The notes: a model not told the origin generated them from the sequence alone. A stretch of DNA of 64,000 nucleotides from JAMLHH01 sp037189845 (GCA_037189845.1 JBBCIS010000008.1:434001-498000), one strand, 5' to 3'. Positions 45,477-56,187 are shown, counted from the first letter of the stretch. Numbers and translations: made by a program.

Positions 45477-45678
45477 GACCTTAAAAATTACAACCTACTA
45501 AAATCCCGTAAACCTATTGCATACAAATAGAATACTTGTTATACGAATGGAATACAAATCAAATGTAGGACTATTCCCGTATTGAAAACATTAAGAAATC
45601 TTATCCTAAGGGTTTATAGTAAGTGAAGGAGGTAATCTTTTAGATAAGTAACTATTACCCTCTGTCGAAATATTTGCT

Positions 45679-48357
45679 TTAAAACAAGCTCCCCTGTTCT
45701 CCCTGATTGTAATTGGTAATTTCCAGTTCGATATCAAACTTTGGCGTTTCCGGAGCATCAGGTGCACCTTCTCCTCCCCCACCTTCATTTCCGCCATCAT
45801 TGTCAGGATCAGTATCCGGTGTATTATCGCTTTCATCCGGAGCATCAGGGTCCTCACTCTGGCCAATCAGCTTCACTTCTTTGATCTTACCAGCTACCAG
45901 TCTGTTACCCATTGCTTTCCAGCCTTTCACATCAATCAGCTCTGATAAAGATACATCTTCATCTTTGGTCTGTTTTTTACCCAGATCCAGTGTATATTTT
46001 ACAACCGGATCTTTTGCCAACGTTACAAATGTCAGCTCCGCTCCCTGTTCGTCAGAGATAAAGCTGAATTTCTGATCTATAGTAGTTGTTTCAATCAGGA
46101 ATCGCTTAACGAAATAACATTTTTTAGAAGGTATATAATGTATGACTGAAAGCGGTCTTTTCGGATTAAATTTCTCCAGAATCAGGATATCTTTTAATTC
46201 ATAACGGTTCGTTAGCTCAATATTCGTCAGCATATATTCTCCGGTTTTGAGCACCACGAGAATTTTATCATCACCAATGAAATTACCCAGGAATCGTCCG
46301 CGTTGCTCTTTATTCAGACGCCCCACTTCTTCATCCATATAGATATCAATACCTCCTAAAGTAGAAATACCGGCAGATTTCAATTCAATCTTTCTGACAG
46401 GGTACTTTGTCACCTGATTGCCCTGAGAGCTTTTTCCTTTGATAGCTATATCTGAAAAACCAAATTCAAAGGTTTTTTTCTTGGCAGAACATCCCTGAGA
46501 TAGTTGTACACTGACGATCTCAGCTTCACCATTCGCATTTGCTGAAAAATACAGCAACTTGGAACGAGGTGTTTCTTTTGTTATCTGGTACTCTTTGTCC
46601 CGGGTGACACCTGTGACATTGAATCTTTTGGCGTATGTCACTCCAGATTTACCATCCAGATAGATGGCATTGTAAGTCATCCGCTCATCACCTTTGTTCC
46701 AGATGCTGACATACAAGATATCTTTACCTACAAACACTTTCTCTTTGACAGAAACTACTTTATAGGCGCCATTCTTTAAGAAAACAACGACATCGTCAAT
46801 ATCAGAGCAGTCCATCACGAATTCTTCTTTCCGCATGTCTTTTCCATATCCGACAAATCCTTCAGCCCGGTTGACATATAATTTTTCGTTGTTGGCAGCT
46901 ACCTGCTTCACCTCAACCTGGTCAAAGCTGCTCAGCTCCGTCTTACGCTCACGACCTTTACTGTATTTATCCTTCAGTCGCTTGTAATAATCTATTGCAT
47001 ACTGTATCAGATGTTCCAGATGATGCTTTACCTCTTCGATATCCAGCTCCAGCTGCTTGATCTGCTCATCCGCCTTAAATGCATCATATTTAGAAATGCG
47101 CTTGATTTTTATCTCTGTCAGACGAGTGATGTCTTCTGTGGTAATTTCTCTGAAAAATAAATGTTTGAACGGATCCAAACCTTTATCAATCGCTTCCAAA
47201 ACGGCTTCCCAGGTTTCGCATTCCTCTATATCGTGATAGATTCTGTTTTCGATAAAGATTTTCTCCAGTGAAGAAAAATGCCATTTGTCCTGAAGATGAC
47301 CGAGCCTGATTTCCAGCTCTATTTTCAACAAGTATACAGTGCTGTCAGTACAAATTCTGAGCACATCGGTGGCTCCGAGAAACATCGGTTTTTCATCCAC
47401 AATCACGCAGGTATTCGGAGAGATTGACACCTCACAGTCTGTAAATGCATATAATGCGTCTACCGTCACACTGGTTGATACATTCGGATGCAGCTCGATA
47501 AGGACTTCTACTTCTTTGGCAGTATTATCAACTACCTTTTTGACCTTGATTTTCCCTTTCTCATTTGCTTTAATGATGGAATCTATTAGACTCGAAGTCG
47601 TCGTGCTGAAAGGGATTTCTGTAATAGCTAAAGTTTTCTTGTCACGCACTTCTATCCTCGCACGCACACGAACTTTTCCACCTCTTTTACCATCATTATA
47701 ATTCCTGCAGTCAGCCAATCCTCCTGTCAGGAAGTCCGGCATCAGCTCAAAAGGTTTTTTCTTTAGATAAGCGATAGATGCATCTATCAGCTCTATGAAA
47801 TTGTGTGGAAGTATTTTGGTGGAAAGTCCTACTGCAATGCCCTCAGCTCCCTGAGCGAGCAACAACGGAAATTTAACAGGAAGATTGATTGGCTCACGTT
47901 TTCTGCCGTCATAAGAAAGCTGCCATTCTGTGGTTTCAGCATTGAAAGCTACATCCAGCGCAAATTTGGACAGCCTCGCCTCAATATACCTGCCTGCAGC
48001 AGCACGGTCACCGGTACGAATATCGCCCCAGTTTCCCTGGCAATCTATCAGTAAATCTTTTTGTCCGAGATTGACAATAGCATCTCCAATAGAGGCATCT
48101 CCGTGCGGATGATACTGCATAGTGCTGCCGATGATGTTTGCTACTTTGTTATAGCGCCCGTCATCCATCTCTTTCATGGCGTGCAGAATCCGTCTCTGAA
48201 CAGGTTTAAAACCGTCCAATACTGCCGGAACTGCTCTTTCTAATATCACATAAGATGCATAATCCAGGAACCAGTCTTTGTACATTCCATTGATAGAAAT
48301 AATCGATTCCTGCTCTGAGAACTCTTCCTGAATAGGCTCATCTTCCAATTCTTCCAT
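45679..48357 (-). CDS. parC: DNA topoisomerase IV subunit A (GyrA/ParC family)
   Basis: 892 residues. The breakage-reunion domain starts at the winged-helix region (ILERAVPAVLDGFKPVQRRI), with YHPHGDASIGD and the active-site tyrosine Y124 in AAAGRYIEARLS. The C-terminal beta-pinwheel runs from about 540 to 850. It lacks a clear GyrA-box and ends with an acidic, Gly-rich tail of about 60 residues (EDPDAPDESDNTP, GGGGEGAP), which favours topoisomerase IV over gyrase. The enzyme decatenates daughter chromosomes. The ParE partner is not in the window. A good promoter lies at 48377-48409. Confidence 0.88.
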   Translation of the reverse strand: MEELEDEPIQEEFSEQESIISINGMYKDWFLDYASYVILERAVPAVLDGFKPVQRRILHAMKEMDDGRYNKVANIIGSTMQYHPHGDASIGDAIVNLGQKDLLIDCQGNWGDIRTGDRAAAGRYIEARLSKFALDVAFNAETTEWQLSYDGRKREPINLPVKFPLLLAQGAEGIAVGLSTKILPHNFIELIDASIAYLKKKPFELMPDFLTGGLADCRNYNDGKRGGKVRVRARIEVRDKKTLAITEIPFSTTTSSLIDSIIKANEKGKIKVKKVVDNTAKEVEVLIELHPNVSTSVTVDALYAFTDCEVSISPNTCVIVDEKPMFLGATDVLRICTDSTVYLLKIELEIRLGHLQDKWHFSSLEKIFIENRIYHDIEECETWEAVLEAIDKGLDPFKHLFFREITTEDITRLTEIKIKRISKYDAFKADEQIKQLELDIEEVKHHLEHLIQYAIDYYKRLKDKYSKGRERKTELSSFDQVEVKQVAANNEKLYVNRAEGFVGYGKDMRKEEFVMDCSDIDDVVVFLKNGAYKVVSVKEKVFVGKDILYVSIWNKGDERMTYNAIYLDGKSGVTYAKRFNVTGVTRDKEYQITKETPRSKLLYFSANANGEAEIVSVQLSQGCSAKKKTFEFGFSDIAIKGKSSQGNQVTKYPVRKIELKSAGISTLGGIDIYMDEEVGRLNKEQRGRFLGNFIGDDKILVVLKTGEYMLTNIELTNRYELKDILILEKFNPKRPLSVIHYIPSKKCYFVKRFLIETTTIDQKFSFISDEQGAELTFVTLAKDPVVKYTLDLGKKQTKDEDVSLSELIDVKGWKAMGNRLVAGKIKEVKLIGQSEDPDAPDESDNTPDTDPDNDGGNEGGGGEGAPDAPETPKFDIELEITNYNQGEQGSLF

Positions 48358-48376
48358 ATAATCTTATTGACCAGTA

Positions 48377-48409
48377 TAAAAATACGGAACTCCCTGCCTT
48401 ACAACAAAA
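48377..48409 (-). promoter_or_regulatory. Promoter of the topoisomerase IV A gene
   Basis: On the minus strand TTTTG (48409-48405) is followed, after 20 bp, by TATTTTTA (48384-48377), one base off TAnnTTTG. The ATG is about 20 bases downstream. Confidence 0.5.
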
Positions 48410-48606
48410 GGACTTATGAACATGTGTAGAATTTAGTAGTAATGGTATTCAGTCCATGTGATTATCATTCATTTGTTATTTCATCGTCCTTCCTAAGCCA
48501 GAAAAACTTCTGCTTTTTTTCCAAAAAAACTAAAAATATTATTTCATTACTACCTAATTGATAAAATTACATCTGCAAAACGTTTTTTACAATATATTTA
48601 CACTTT

Positions 48607-50889
48607 ATGTCAAAAACAAAACAACTACTAAATTTACTCGACGGACTTGAGAAAAAAGAGTTTGACAAAATTGTAAAAATCTATCTACAGAAAGAATTTG
48701 GATTTAAGAGCATTGTTTTTACAGATGGAAAAAACGACACAGGAATTGATATCAAAGTTTTTGATTTTGATGGATTAAAAATTCAATACCAGTTAACCAC
48801 CCAGAAGTCCTCCAGTGCTACTGAATTAAAGTTATTTCAAAGCAAGCTTTTGGACGACCTTAAAAAGGCTAAAGTCAATTATGAGCAATATGACTATAAA
48901 GACAAGCTTATTTTCTTTTATTCAAAACCTCTATCCAACGAAAGAATCCGTCAATTTGAAAAAATTGCTTTCAAAGATTTTAAAATAAATCTTGAAATAA
49001 TTGAAGCAAATCGCATAGCAACTGAAGCAGAAAATATTATTGAAATTCAGTCTGAATTATATAAAATTGGTGAATTAGACAAATTCAATATTGACAACTC
49101 TCAATTTGACAATAATTTATTTTATGATTTACTTTCTTTTGGAAAACCTACAGAATTTAAAATACAAGTTATAGAATCATTTATATTACAACAATTTTTT
49201 ATTCACAAAAGTCTCACAAAGGAAACGATAGTAAATAGTTGTGAAGAAAAATTCTCTGTAAAAGAGAACGATGTTTTTTATAACAAACTACTCAGTAGAT
49301 TTTTATCTGAAAAAATAATAACAAAGGAAAAAGGCACGGACATATATACTCTTACGCCTCAGCAAAATGAACTTCTTGAGAAAAAGAATGAACAATTTGA
49401 ATTAGACAAAACGATTTTCCTAAAGGATATTTCTTCTATTCTTTATAAATATAATCAAGAAGAGTTCATTGAAGAGTTCGTTATAGAATTAAAACAATTG
49501 TATATTGAAAATTTCAATATAGATTTAACTGATGCTTTATCAAATGAAGATGAATTTCATATATCAAGTGTATGCAAACCATTCACACGATTCATTGAGA
49601 AAAAAATTAATGATAAGTCCAAAACAAATGCTCTATCACTTGAACTATTAAAATATTGTCTAAACAACAAATTTATTCAAAAAATAGCTGCTACAAAGGT
49701 ATATAGCACAAAGATTGATAACAATCGTCTTCAAAATTATTTAAACAATCAGAAGAAAATCTTTATTGATACAGCAATTGCCCTTTATAGCTTATGTTAT
49801 TATTATAAACCTAAAAATTCATTTTCAAATTTTTTTTATAATGCAACAAAAAACTTATTGGAATATTCCCACAAAGAAAATTTAAAACTCTTTATCTCAG
49901 AAAGGTATATTTGGGAAATTCAAAACCACATAAAAGACGCTTATCGCTTAATTCCATTTTCACAAATTCCTAATTTTAATCGACTTGGAACTTCTCGCAA
50001 TGTATTTTTCAATTTTTACAATTACTTATTGAAAGAAGGTGAAATAGATGATAAAAAAGGATTTGCTGAATTTTTATCTGATTTTGGATTTACTGAAAAT
50101 GGTAGTCAAAATTCTTTTAATTCAGTAATTGAATATGCTCTTTCTAAAACTTCTATATTAAAACAAGTTATGGAGAAAGATTATACGATTGAGGATGCTA
50201 ATCGTTTATTTGAAAATGCAATGATTAAATTTCTTAGAAACAAAACAAATTTTGCACGAAATTGTGATAGTATAATGTTAGAGTTTTTAGCTGATAATGA
50301 TGTTGAAATACATCCTATACAGCCAGTGTTTTTAACTTGGGATAAAACTTTTTATGAAGTACATAAAAAGTACATTCAAAACTTTCCCAATTCTCAGAAT
50401 TGGTTAATGTTAACACCAAATAAACTGGTAGATGTATATGCTTTATTAAAATTTTCAATTAATTCTGAAACTGTTACAGAAAATTTATTGGCACTAATTT
50501 CAGATGACATAATTATTAACACTCATTCATTAGTTGACACACTTGCAGTTATCCTCAATCCTAACGATGAGGTTGGGCTGGAATACACTAGAATATTAGC
50601 ATCAATTCGAGAAAGAGAGATTAACCAAGTTACAAGTTCTGAGTTAACTCCACCAGAAAATTATGAAGGAGAAGCTGTTATAGACGATATCTTTTTCAAT
50701 TTAACTAATCGTTACAAAGACAACACTAATACTCTTAATGCATTTAAAGCCGTATTTACTAAACGTGAGTTTCTTGACGATGTAGTCAAGCTTTTAAATA
50801 AAACTATTGATGATTTTTACAGCACAAAGCAAATAAGTAAAGATATATATATAAAATTTGACACAATTGTATTAGCAGATGCTAAATAA
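48607..50889 (+). CDS. Putative PD-(D/E)xK-like plus PIN-like nuclease protein
   Basis: 760 residues, clearly AT-rich compared with its neighbours. The first about 140 residues resemble Mrr/restriction-endonuclease-like folds: KNDTGIDIKVFDFDGLKIQY with D48, then QLTTQK. The catalytic lysine of (E/Q)xK is not clean (Q60-Y-Q62). Residues 150-370 are helical. From 385 a PIN-like domain is suggested by FIDTAIALYSL (D388), LFISERYIWEI (E432/E437), CDSIMLEFLADND (D554) and LTWDK (D579). It stands alone, with no methylase, ATPase or toxin-antitoxin partner beside it. A role in defence or RNA/DNA cleavage under stress is inferred. Confidence 0.65.
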   Translation: MSKTKQLLNLLDGLEKKEFDKIVKIYLQKEFGFKSIVFTDGKNDTGIDIKVFDFDGLKIQYQLTTQKSSSATELKLFQSKLLDDLKKAKVNYEQYDYKDKLIFFYSKPLSNERIRQFEKIAFKDFKINLEIIEANRIATEAENIIEIQSELYKIGELDKFNIDNSQFDNNLFYDLLSFGKPTEFKIQVIESFILQQFFIHKSLTKETIVNSCEEKFSVKENDVFYNKLLSRFLSEKIITKEKGTDIYTLTPQQNELLEKKNEQFELDKTIFLKDISSILYKYNQEEFIEEFVIELKQLYIENFNIDLTDALSNEDEFHISSVCKPFTRFIEKKINDKSKTNALSLELLKYCLNNKFIQKIAATKVYSTKIDNNRLQNYLNNQKKIFIDTAIALYSLCYYYKPKNSFSNFFYNATKNLLEYSHKENLKLFISERYIWEIQNHIKDAYRLIPFSQIPNFNRLGTSRNVFFNFYNYLLKEGEIDDKKGFAEFLSDFGFTENGSQNSFNSVIEYALSKTSILKQVMEKDYTIEDANRLFENAMIKFLRNKTNFARNCDSIMLEFLADNDVEIHPIQPVFLTWDKTFYEVHKKYIQNFPNSQNWLMLTPNKLVDVYALLKFSINSETVTENLLALISDDIIINTHSLVDTLAVILNPNDEVGLEYTRILASIREREINQVTSSELTPPENYEGEAVIDDIFFNLTNRYKDNTNTLNAFKAVFTKREFLDDVVKLLNKTIDDFYSTKQISKDIYIKFDTIVLADAK

Positions 50890-51532
50890 CTAATAAATCT
50901 TATTAGCAACAGAAACAAAAAGAAATTTATGTAAACAAACCTAAGTTCAATTATCAATATTTATAGACCTAACTAAAATTGAGAGAACCATCTTAATTAC
51001 ATATATACCTTTAGTTAAAATTCAATAATATAAATATTAAAACAAATCACATTCCTAGTCTACAATATTGATTGAGAAACCATGGAAAACAAATACTTCT
51101 TAGTAAACTAGCCTTTGTCAAAATTCATTCTGAACTATTGAAGTCCAAAAATCACCAGCCAAATGTACCTTGCATAAAAAGAATTATACTTTGTTCATAC
51201 AAGACATGTGGGTATGACGATTTAAACTATGAGGCAGGTTATTTTGTAAAGTTTGATATATATATTGAGATATAAAAGTTAAAAGAACGATATTTGCAGG
51301 AAATATAACGACTTATATGTCCTAACTCTATACATCATACACGATATCCTTATCAACTCTTATATTACCATCCTTTACACCGAACTTTCCTATTTGAAAA
51401 CAAATAACACCTCTCCTATTTCCCCGCCCCACGCGGCAACGATAGAGGCAATAGCTCCGGAATGCAATGAAAGACTACATGCCGATAGCGTGTCTGCCGC
51501 CCAAAATATTTTTAAAAATCTGCGTCTTTTGT
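50890..51532. other. Long gene-poor stretch with a GC-rich block
   Basis: Most of this gap is very AT-rich and I find no supported gene. An open frame from TTG 51072 (67 codons) has no coding signs. From about 51415 to 51505 the sequence turns sharply GC-rich and is bounded by GCGGCA (51433-51438) and TGCCGC (51495-51500), which could pair. I cannot name this block. It lies just before the efflux operon's terminator and might be the remains of an old junction. Confidence 0.4.
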
Positions 51533-51536
51533 ACTA

Positions 51537-51573
51537 AAAAAATACCGAACCCGTAGTGAAACAGATTCGGTAT
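51537..51573 (-). terminator. Intrinsic terminator of the RND efflux operon
   Basis: ATACCGAA (51542-51549) and TTCGGTAT (51566-51573) form a perfect 8-bp stem. Read on the minus strand, the hairpin ends in a run of T (51542-51537). It lies 24 bp after the stop of the outer-membrane gene. Confidence 0.82.
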
Positions 51574-51596
51574 CGAAGTTTTATTGAGTATTTCGT

Positions 51597-53015
51597 TTAT
51601 TGCCAGCCCCCACCTAAGGAGCGGTAGAGTGTGGCTATGGCATTTAATTTCTGGGTTTTGATGGCAGCGAGTTCCAGCTCTGCCTGTAGCCTGTTGGTTT
51701 GAGACAGGATAACTTCCAGATAGGTCGCTTCGCCAAACTGATAGAGCTTCAAGGAATGGGTGACGATGTCATTGGCTTTTAGAATCATGGTTTCGGCTAT
51801 CGCTTCCTGTGTTTCCAACTTTTCGATTTGAACGAGTGCGTCAGAAACTTCTCCGTAAGCTTTTAATACAGACTGCTTGAAATTGATTTCTGCCTGTTCG
51901 GAAGATATCTTTGCCTGTTCATACCTGGTTTTCAGCTGTCTGCCCTGTAAAATGGGTTGCATCAGCGTTCCGGCAGCCAATCCGAAAAGTGAACCGGGCA
52001 GATTGAACCAGTTCGTCGCTTTCAACGCATTCAAACCTCCCTGTGCGGTGATATTCAAAGCGGGATACATGTTGACCTTTGCCACATGAACGCTGGCAAT
52101 ACTTCTTCTCAGCGTTAGCTCGCTGCTTTTCACATCGGGTCTGTAACTGAGCATCTCTGCCGGTATACCTGTCGAAATCGCATCAGGTCGCCACACTTCA
52201 TCGAGGCTGGTTTTTCTTTCGACTTTGTCCGGCAACACTCCTGTGAGAATACTCAAGGCATTTTCCTGTATGGCAATAGCTGCTTCTATAGACGGAATGC
52301 TCTTCAGAATCTGCTCGCGGGTCAATTCCTGTTGCTCCACCGCCAGCGAGTAAATCATACCCAGCTCAAATTGCTTTTTCAGGATTTTCAGCGTGCTGTC
52401 CGCAAAAGACAGATTTTTACGGGTGATTTCCAGCTGCTTGTCCAGCATCAGGAGATTGTAATATCCCTGAACGATTTCGGACACCAACCTGGTCTGTACA
52501 GCTTTCACCGCTTCCTGTGTCTGCAGATAATCCGTCAAAGCTTCTTCTTTTGCGCCTTTGATTTTGCCCCAGATATCGACTTCCCAGGAAAGATTGATAG
52601 AGGTCGTATAATCTGTCAGGTAATTCTGACCCAGAAAGTAACCCAACGACTGCCCGTTCATGCTGTTGCCGGACGGACGGCTGATATTGGCAGAACCTAC
52701 TGTAGCATCAATTCGGGGTGCATATCCCCATTTCGATTGTTTGTATCCAAGTGCTGCAAATTCTATCTGTTTCAGAGCGACTTTCATGTCATTGTTTTGC
52801 GCTACAGCTTTATCAATCAGCTGCACCAACACAGTATCCTTGAAAAAATCTCTGTAGTTCAGCTTTGCAATATTGAAAGTATCCGATTCGATATCTGTTC
52901 TGAATGTCTCGGGAAGCTCCAGGCTGGGTTGCTGATATTGGGGCAGCTTACAGGAGGTGAATATCCCTGTTCCTGAGAGCAATATGGTGAGTATATAAAT
53001 GGTATTTTTTGACAT
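51597..53015 (-). CDS. Outer-membrane efflux lipoprotein, TolC/NodT (OprM-like) family
   Basis: 472 residues. A lipoprotein signal (ILTILLSGTGIFTSCK) ends at C22. The two OEP repeats are present with NLSWEVDIWGKIKGAKEEAL, which bears the family WEVD.WG core, and the C-terminal repeat ALVQIEKLETQEAIAE with LYQFGEATYLEVI. Trimers form the outer-membrane channel of RND pumps. It is the last gene of the operon, 12 bp after the RND gene and 24 bp before a strong terminator. Confidence 0.92.
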   Translation of the reverse strand: MSKNTIYILTILLSGTGIFTSCKLPQYQQPSLELPETFRTDIESDTFNIAKLNYRDFFKDTVLVQLIDKAVAQNNDMKVALKQIEFAALGYKQSKWGYAPRIDATVGSANISRPSGNSMNGQSLGYFLGQNYLTDYTTSINLSWEVDIWGKIKGAKEEALTDYLQTQEAVKAVQTRLVSEIVQGYYNLLMLDKQLEITRKNLSFADSTLKILKKQFELGMIYSLAVEQQELTREQILKSIPSIEAAIAIQENALSILTGVLPDKVERKTSLDEVWRPDAISTGIPAEMLSYRPDVKSSELTLRRSIASVHVAKVNMYPALNITAQGGLNALKATNWFNLPGSLFGLAAGTLMQPILQGRQLKTRYEQAKISSEQAEINFKQSVLKAYGEVSDALVQIEKLETQEAIAETMILKANDIVTHSLKLYQFGEATYLEVILSQTNRLQAELELAAIKTQKLNAIATLYRSLGGGWQ

Positions 53016-53027
53016 TTTCTTAGATTT

Positions 53028-56000
53028 TTAATATTCCCAATCAGTTTCTTCAATGGCTTTACCTGCAATTTTTTCGTGCAGATACTGGAATACCACAAAC
53101 AGCACCGGCGTAATAAATATGCCCAGAACAGTTCCGAACAACATGCCGAAAATGGCAGCGTAACCGATAGAATGATTGCCTAAAGCGGATGGCCCTACTA
53201 CAAATATCAATGGTATCAATCCGGTGATAAATGCCAGCGAGGTCATCAGAATCGGACGCAAGCGGGCTTTAGCTCCTTCGATAGCAGATGCTGTCAAACT
53301 TTTGCCTGCTCTGCGCCGCTGAATGGCAAATTCTACTATAAGAATACCATTTTTTGCCAGTAGCCCGATGAGCATCACCATCGCAATCTGGACATAGATA
53401 TTATTGGAGATTCCGGCAAATGTAATTCCTAAAAAGACTCCGCTCAATCCTACCGGAATAGCGATCAATACTGCCAGAGGAAGAATATAGCTTTCGTACT
53501 GTGCGGATAAAAGGAAATACACAAATATGATACACAATGCGAAAATGAGCACCGATTGGGCACCTGATTTGCTTTCTTCACGGCTCAGACCTTTGTAATC
53601 ATAAGTATATCCGGCTGGCAATACCTGTTGGCTGACTTCCTCGACTGCTGCCATAGCTTGCCCGGTACTGTAACCCCAGTTCGGCATGACGGTAAGATTA
53701 GAGGAATTGAAAAGATTGAAACGGTCCACGACTTCCGCTCCCGTAGTAGCTTTCAGCGTTACCACGGTACTGATAGGCACCATTTCATTCTGACGGTTTT
53801 TGACAAATACTCCGTTCAGAGATGCTTTATCTTTCCGGGTATCAGGATTTGCCTGTACAAGCACGCGATAGTATTTCCCGAAACGATTGAAATCCGATGC
53901 CTGAATACTGCCGTAATATCCCTGCAGCACGCTCATGATATCAGCCACATCTACTCCCAGCTGTGCTGCTTTGACCTCATCGACCAACACTTCATACTGC
54001 GGAAAAGATATATCAAATGTCGTATAAGCCACTGCGATTTCAGGTCTTTGCATCAATGCTCCCATCATAGCATAAGACGCATTGCCCAGATTGTGCAGCT
54101 CACCATTGGTTCTGTCCTGCAAGACCAGTTCTATACCGCTCGTATTTCCAAATCCATCCACTGTCGGTGTATTGAGCACTAAGAAGCTGGCTCTTTTGTC
54201 CTGAGATAAAACTCCTGTAAAAATGCCAATCAGCTCATCAATATTTTTCACATCTCCACGGTCTTCGGTGTTTTTCAGCTTCACAAAGAAAGTAGAGGAA
54301 GCAGAAGACATCGCACCGCTGAAAAGATTCAGACCATTGACAGAAATGGCACTTTCTACTGCTGGATGACCTACCAGAAAATTTTCCGCATCATTCACCA
54401 CTGCTGTAGTCCTGTCTTTGGATGCTCCGGGTGCAAGATTGACCGTCACAATGATAAAGCTCTGGTCTTCATCCGGAATAAATGCTTTTGGTGTTACCGA
54501 TGACATCCACACAAATAAGCCTCCGAATATTGCTATAATTAAAAATGCCACCCATTTTTGCTTAATCAGGAATCTGATAGACTGACCATATCGGTTCGTA
54601 ATTTTTTCAAAAGAAGCATTGAATCCGGCAAAGAAACGGTCTTTGAAACCAGCTTTTTCATGTTCATTATGTTGTTTCAGCAATAAAGCACACAATGCCG
54701 GGCTAAGTGTCAACGCATTGACAGCAGAAATGATAATAGCTATCGCCAGTGTCAACGCAAACTGCTGGTAGAATAATCCGGTAGAACCTTCCATGAATGC
54801 CACGGGTATAAACACAGCCGACATCACTAAGGTGATAGATATAATTGCTCCCGTAATCTCACTCATAGCTGAAAGCGTCGCTGCTCTGGCATTGAGTGTA
54901 GTGGTTTCTATTTTGGCGTGCACAGCTTCCACGACGACAATCGCATCATCCACCACGATACCAATTGCGAGCACCAAAGCGAAGAGTGTCAATATATTGA
55001 TAGAGAATCCCAACAGATTGATAAAGAAGAATGTACCAATGATGGACACCGGTACGGCAATCGCCGGAATGAGTGTGGAACGAAAATCCTGCAAAAAGAT
55101 AAATACCACTAAAAACACCAGTATAAAGGCTTCTATCAGCGTCATAATGACCTGCTGAATAGACTGGTCCAGTGAATCTTTGGTCGCATACGGAATCTCA
55201 TACACCATTTTATCAGGGAATGACTGTGACAGTTCTACCAGACGTTCCTGTAATGCAATCTGTACTTCATTGGCATTGGAACCTGCTGTCTGAAACACGC
55301 CCATCGTAACAGATTGATTTTTATTCGTTTTGGATGAAACCAGATAGCTGTACGCACCAAATTCAATCTTTGCCACATCTTTCAGCCTTAATACAGAACC
55401 ATCATTCTGAGCACGGATGACAATATTCTCATACTGTTCCGGTTCGGTAAATTTCCCTTTGTAGCGCATGATGTATTCCAGTGCTTCATCCGTCTGCTCT
55501 CCGAATCTTCCGGGAGCTGCTTCTATATTCTGTGTCTGAATCGCACGGGCTACATCCGACGGAGTGAGCTGATACGCATGAAGCCTGGCGGGGTCGAGCC
55601 ATACCCGCATGGAATAATCTTTATTTCCCCAGACCATCGCATCACCGACACCTTTGATACGTTTCAGCTCTGGGAGAATATTGATTTTTGCATAGTTCTC
55701 AAGGAAAAGGTCATCAATAGTTCCATCTTCACTGGTGAGCGTGACCATCGCAATCATACTGTTTTGTCTTTTCAGCGTCGTAATCCCCGCCTGAATGACT
55801 TCTACAGGCAGCTGATTGGTCACCTGAGCGACACGGTTCTGCACATTGATTGCAGCCTGGTCGGGGTCGGTTCCCAGCTTGAAAATGACAGTAATATTGA
55901 GTGTCCCGTCATTACTCGAAACAGAAGATATGTAGTCCATATTTTCTACTCCGTTGATAGCATTTTCCAAAGGTGGTGCAACCGAACGGGCGATGGTTTC

Positions 56001-56162
56001 GGCATTGGCTCCCGGATAAACAGCCATTACCGTCACCGTGGGCGGTGCAATATCCGGAAATTTGGTCACCGGGAGGCTGACGATGCCGACAACTCCCAGG
56101 ATGACTAACAGTACCGATATCACTGTGGCGAGTACCGGCTTTTTAATTATATTCTTTAACAT
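53028..56162 (-). CDS. RND multidrug efflux transporter, HAE1/AcrB-type
   Basis: 1044 residues with twelve helices. Signatures: FPDIAPPTVTVMAVYPGANAETI near the N-terminus, and VLAIGIVVDDAIVVVEAVHA in helix 4 with the two proton-relay aspartates. A porter-domain GATP-type segment and the C-terminal helix bundle are intact. It pumps drugs, bile salts or dyes from the periplasm and inner membrane outwards, using the proton gradient. It is the middle gene of the three-gene operon, 25 bp after the membrane-fusion gene. No truncation or frameshift. Confidence 0.95.
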   Translation of the reverse strand: MLKNIIKKPVLATVISVLLVILGVVGIVSLPVTKFPDIAPPTVTVMAVYPGANAETIARSVAPPLENAINGVENMDYISSVSSNDGTLNITVIFKLGTDPDQAAINVQNRVAQVTNQLPVEVIQAGITTLKRQNSMIAMVTLTSEDGTIDDLFLENYAKINILPELKRIKGVGDAMVWGNKDYSMRVWLDPARLHAYQLTPSDVARAIQTQNIEAAPGRFGEQTDEALEYIMRYKGKFTEPEQYENIVIRAQNDGSVLRLKDVAKIEFGAYSYLVSSKTNKNQSVTMGVFQTAGSNANEVQIALQERLVELSQSFPDKMVYEIPYATKDSLDQSIQQVIMTLIEAFILVFLVVFIFLQDFRSTLIPAIAVPVSIIGTFFFINLLGFSINILTLFALVLAIGIVVDDAIVVVEAVHAKIETTTLNARAATLSAMSEITGAIISITLVMSAVFIPVAFMEGSTGLFYQQFALTLAIAIIISAVNALTLSPALCALLLKQHNEHEKAGFKDRFFAGFNASFEKITNRYGQSIRFLIKQKWVAFLIIAIFGGLFVWMSSVTPKAFIPDEDQSFIIVTVNLAPGASKDRTTAVVNDAENFLVGHPAVESAISVNGLNLFSGAMSSASSTFFVKLKNTEDRGDVKNIDELIGIFTGVLSQDKRASFLVLNTPTVDGFGNTSGIELVLQDRTNGELHNLGNASYAMMGALMQRPEIAVAYTTFDISFPQYEVLVDEVKAAQLGVDVADIMSVLQGYYGSIQASDFNRFGKYYRVLVQANPDTRKDKASLNGVFVKNRQNEMVPISTVVTLKATTGAEVVDRFNLFNSSNLTVMPNWGYSTGQAMAAVEEVSQQVLPAGYTYDYKGLSREESKSGAQSVLIFALCIIFVYFLLSAQYESYILPLAVLIAIPVGLSGVFLGITFAGISNNIYVQIAMVMLIGLLAKNGILIVEFAIQRRRAGKSLTASAIEGAKARLRPILMTSLAFITGLIPLIFVVGPSALGNHSIGYAAIFGMLFGTVLGIFITPVLFVVFQYLHEKIAGKAIEETDWEY

Positions 56163-56187
56163 GTGATATGTCTGAAATCTTTAGAAA

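Noticed and set aside
45600..45678. Hairpin-like sequence after the topoisomerase gene as a terminator
   Set aside because: The stem has a bulge and no T-tract on the minus strand.
51072..51275. 67-codon open frame after the nuclease gene
   Set aside because: TTG start, AT-rich region, no motif, no promoter or neighbour to support it; noise is the simplest reading.
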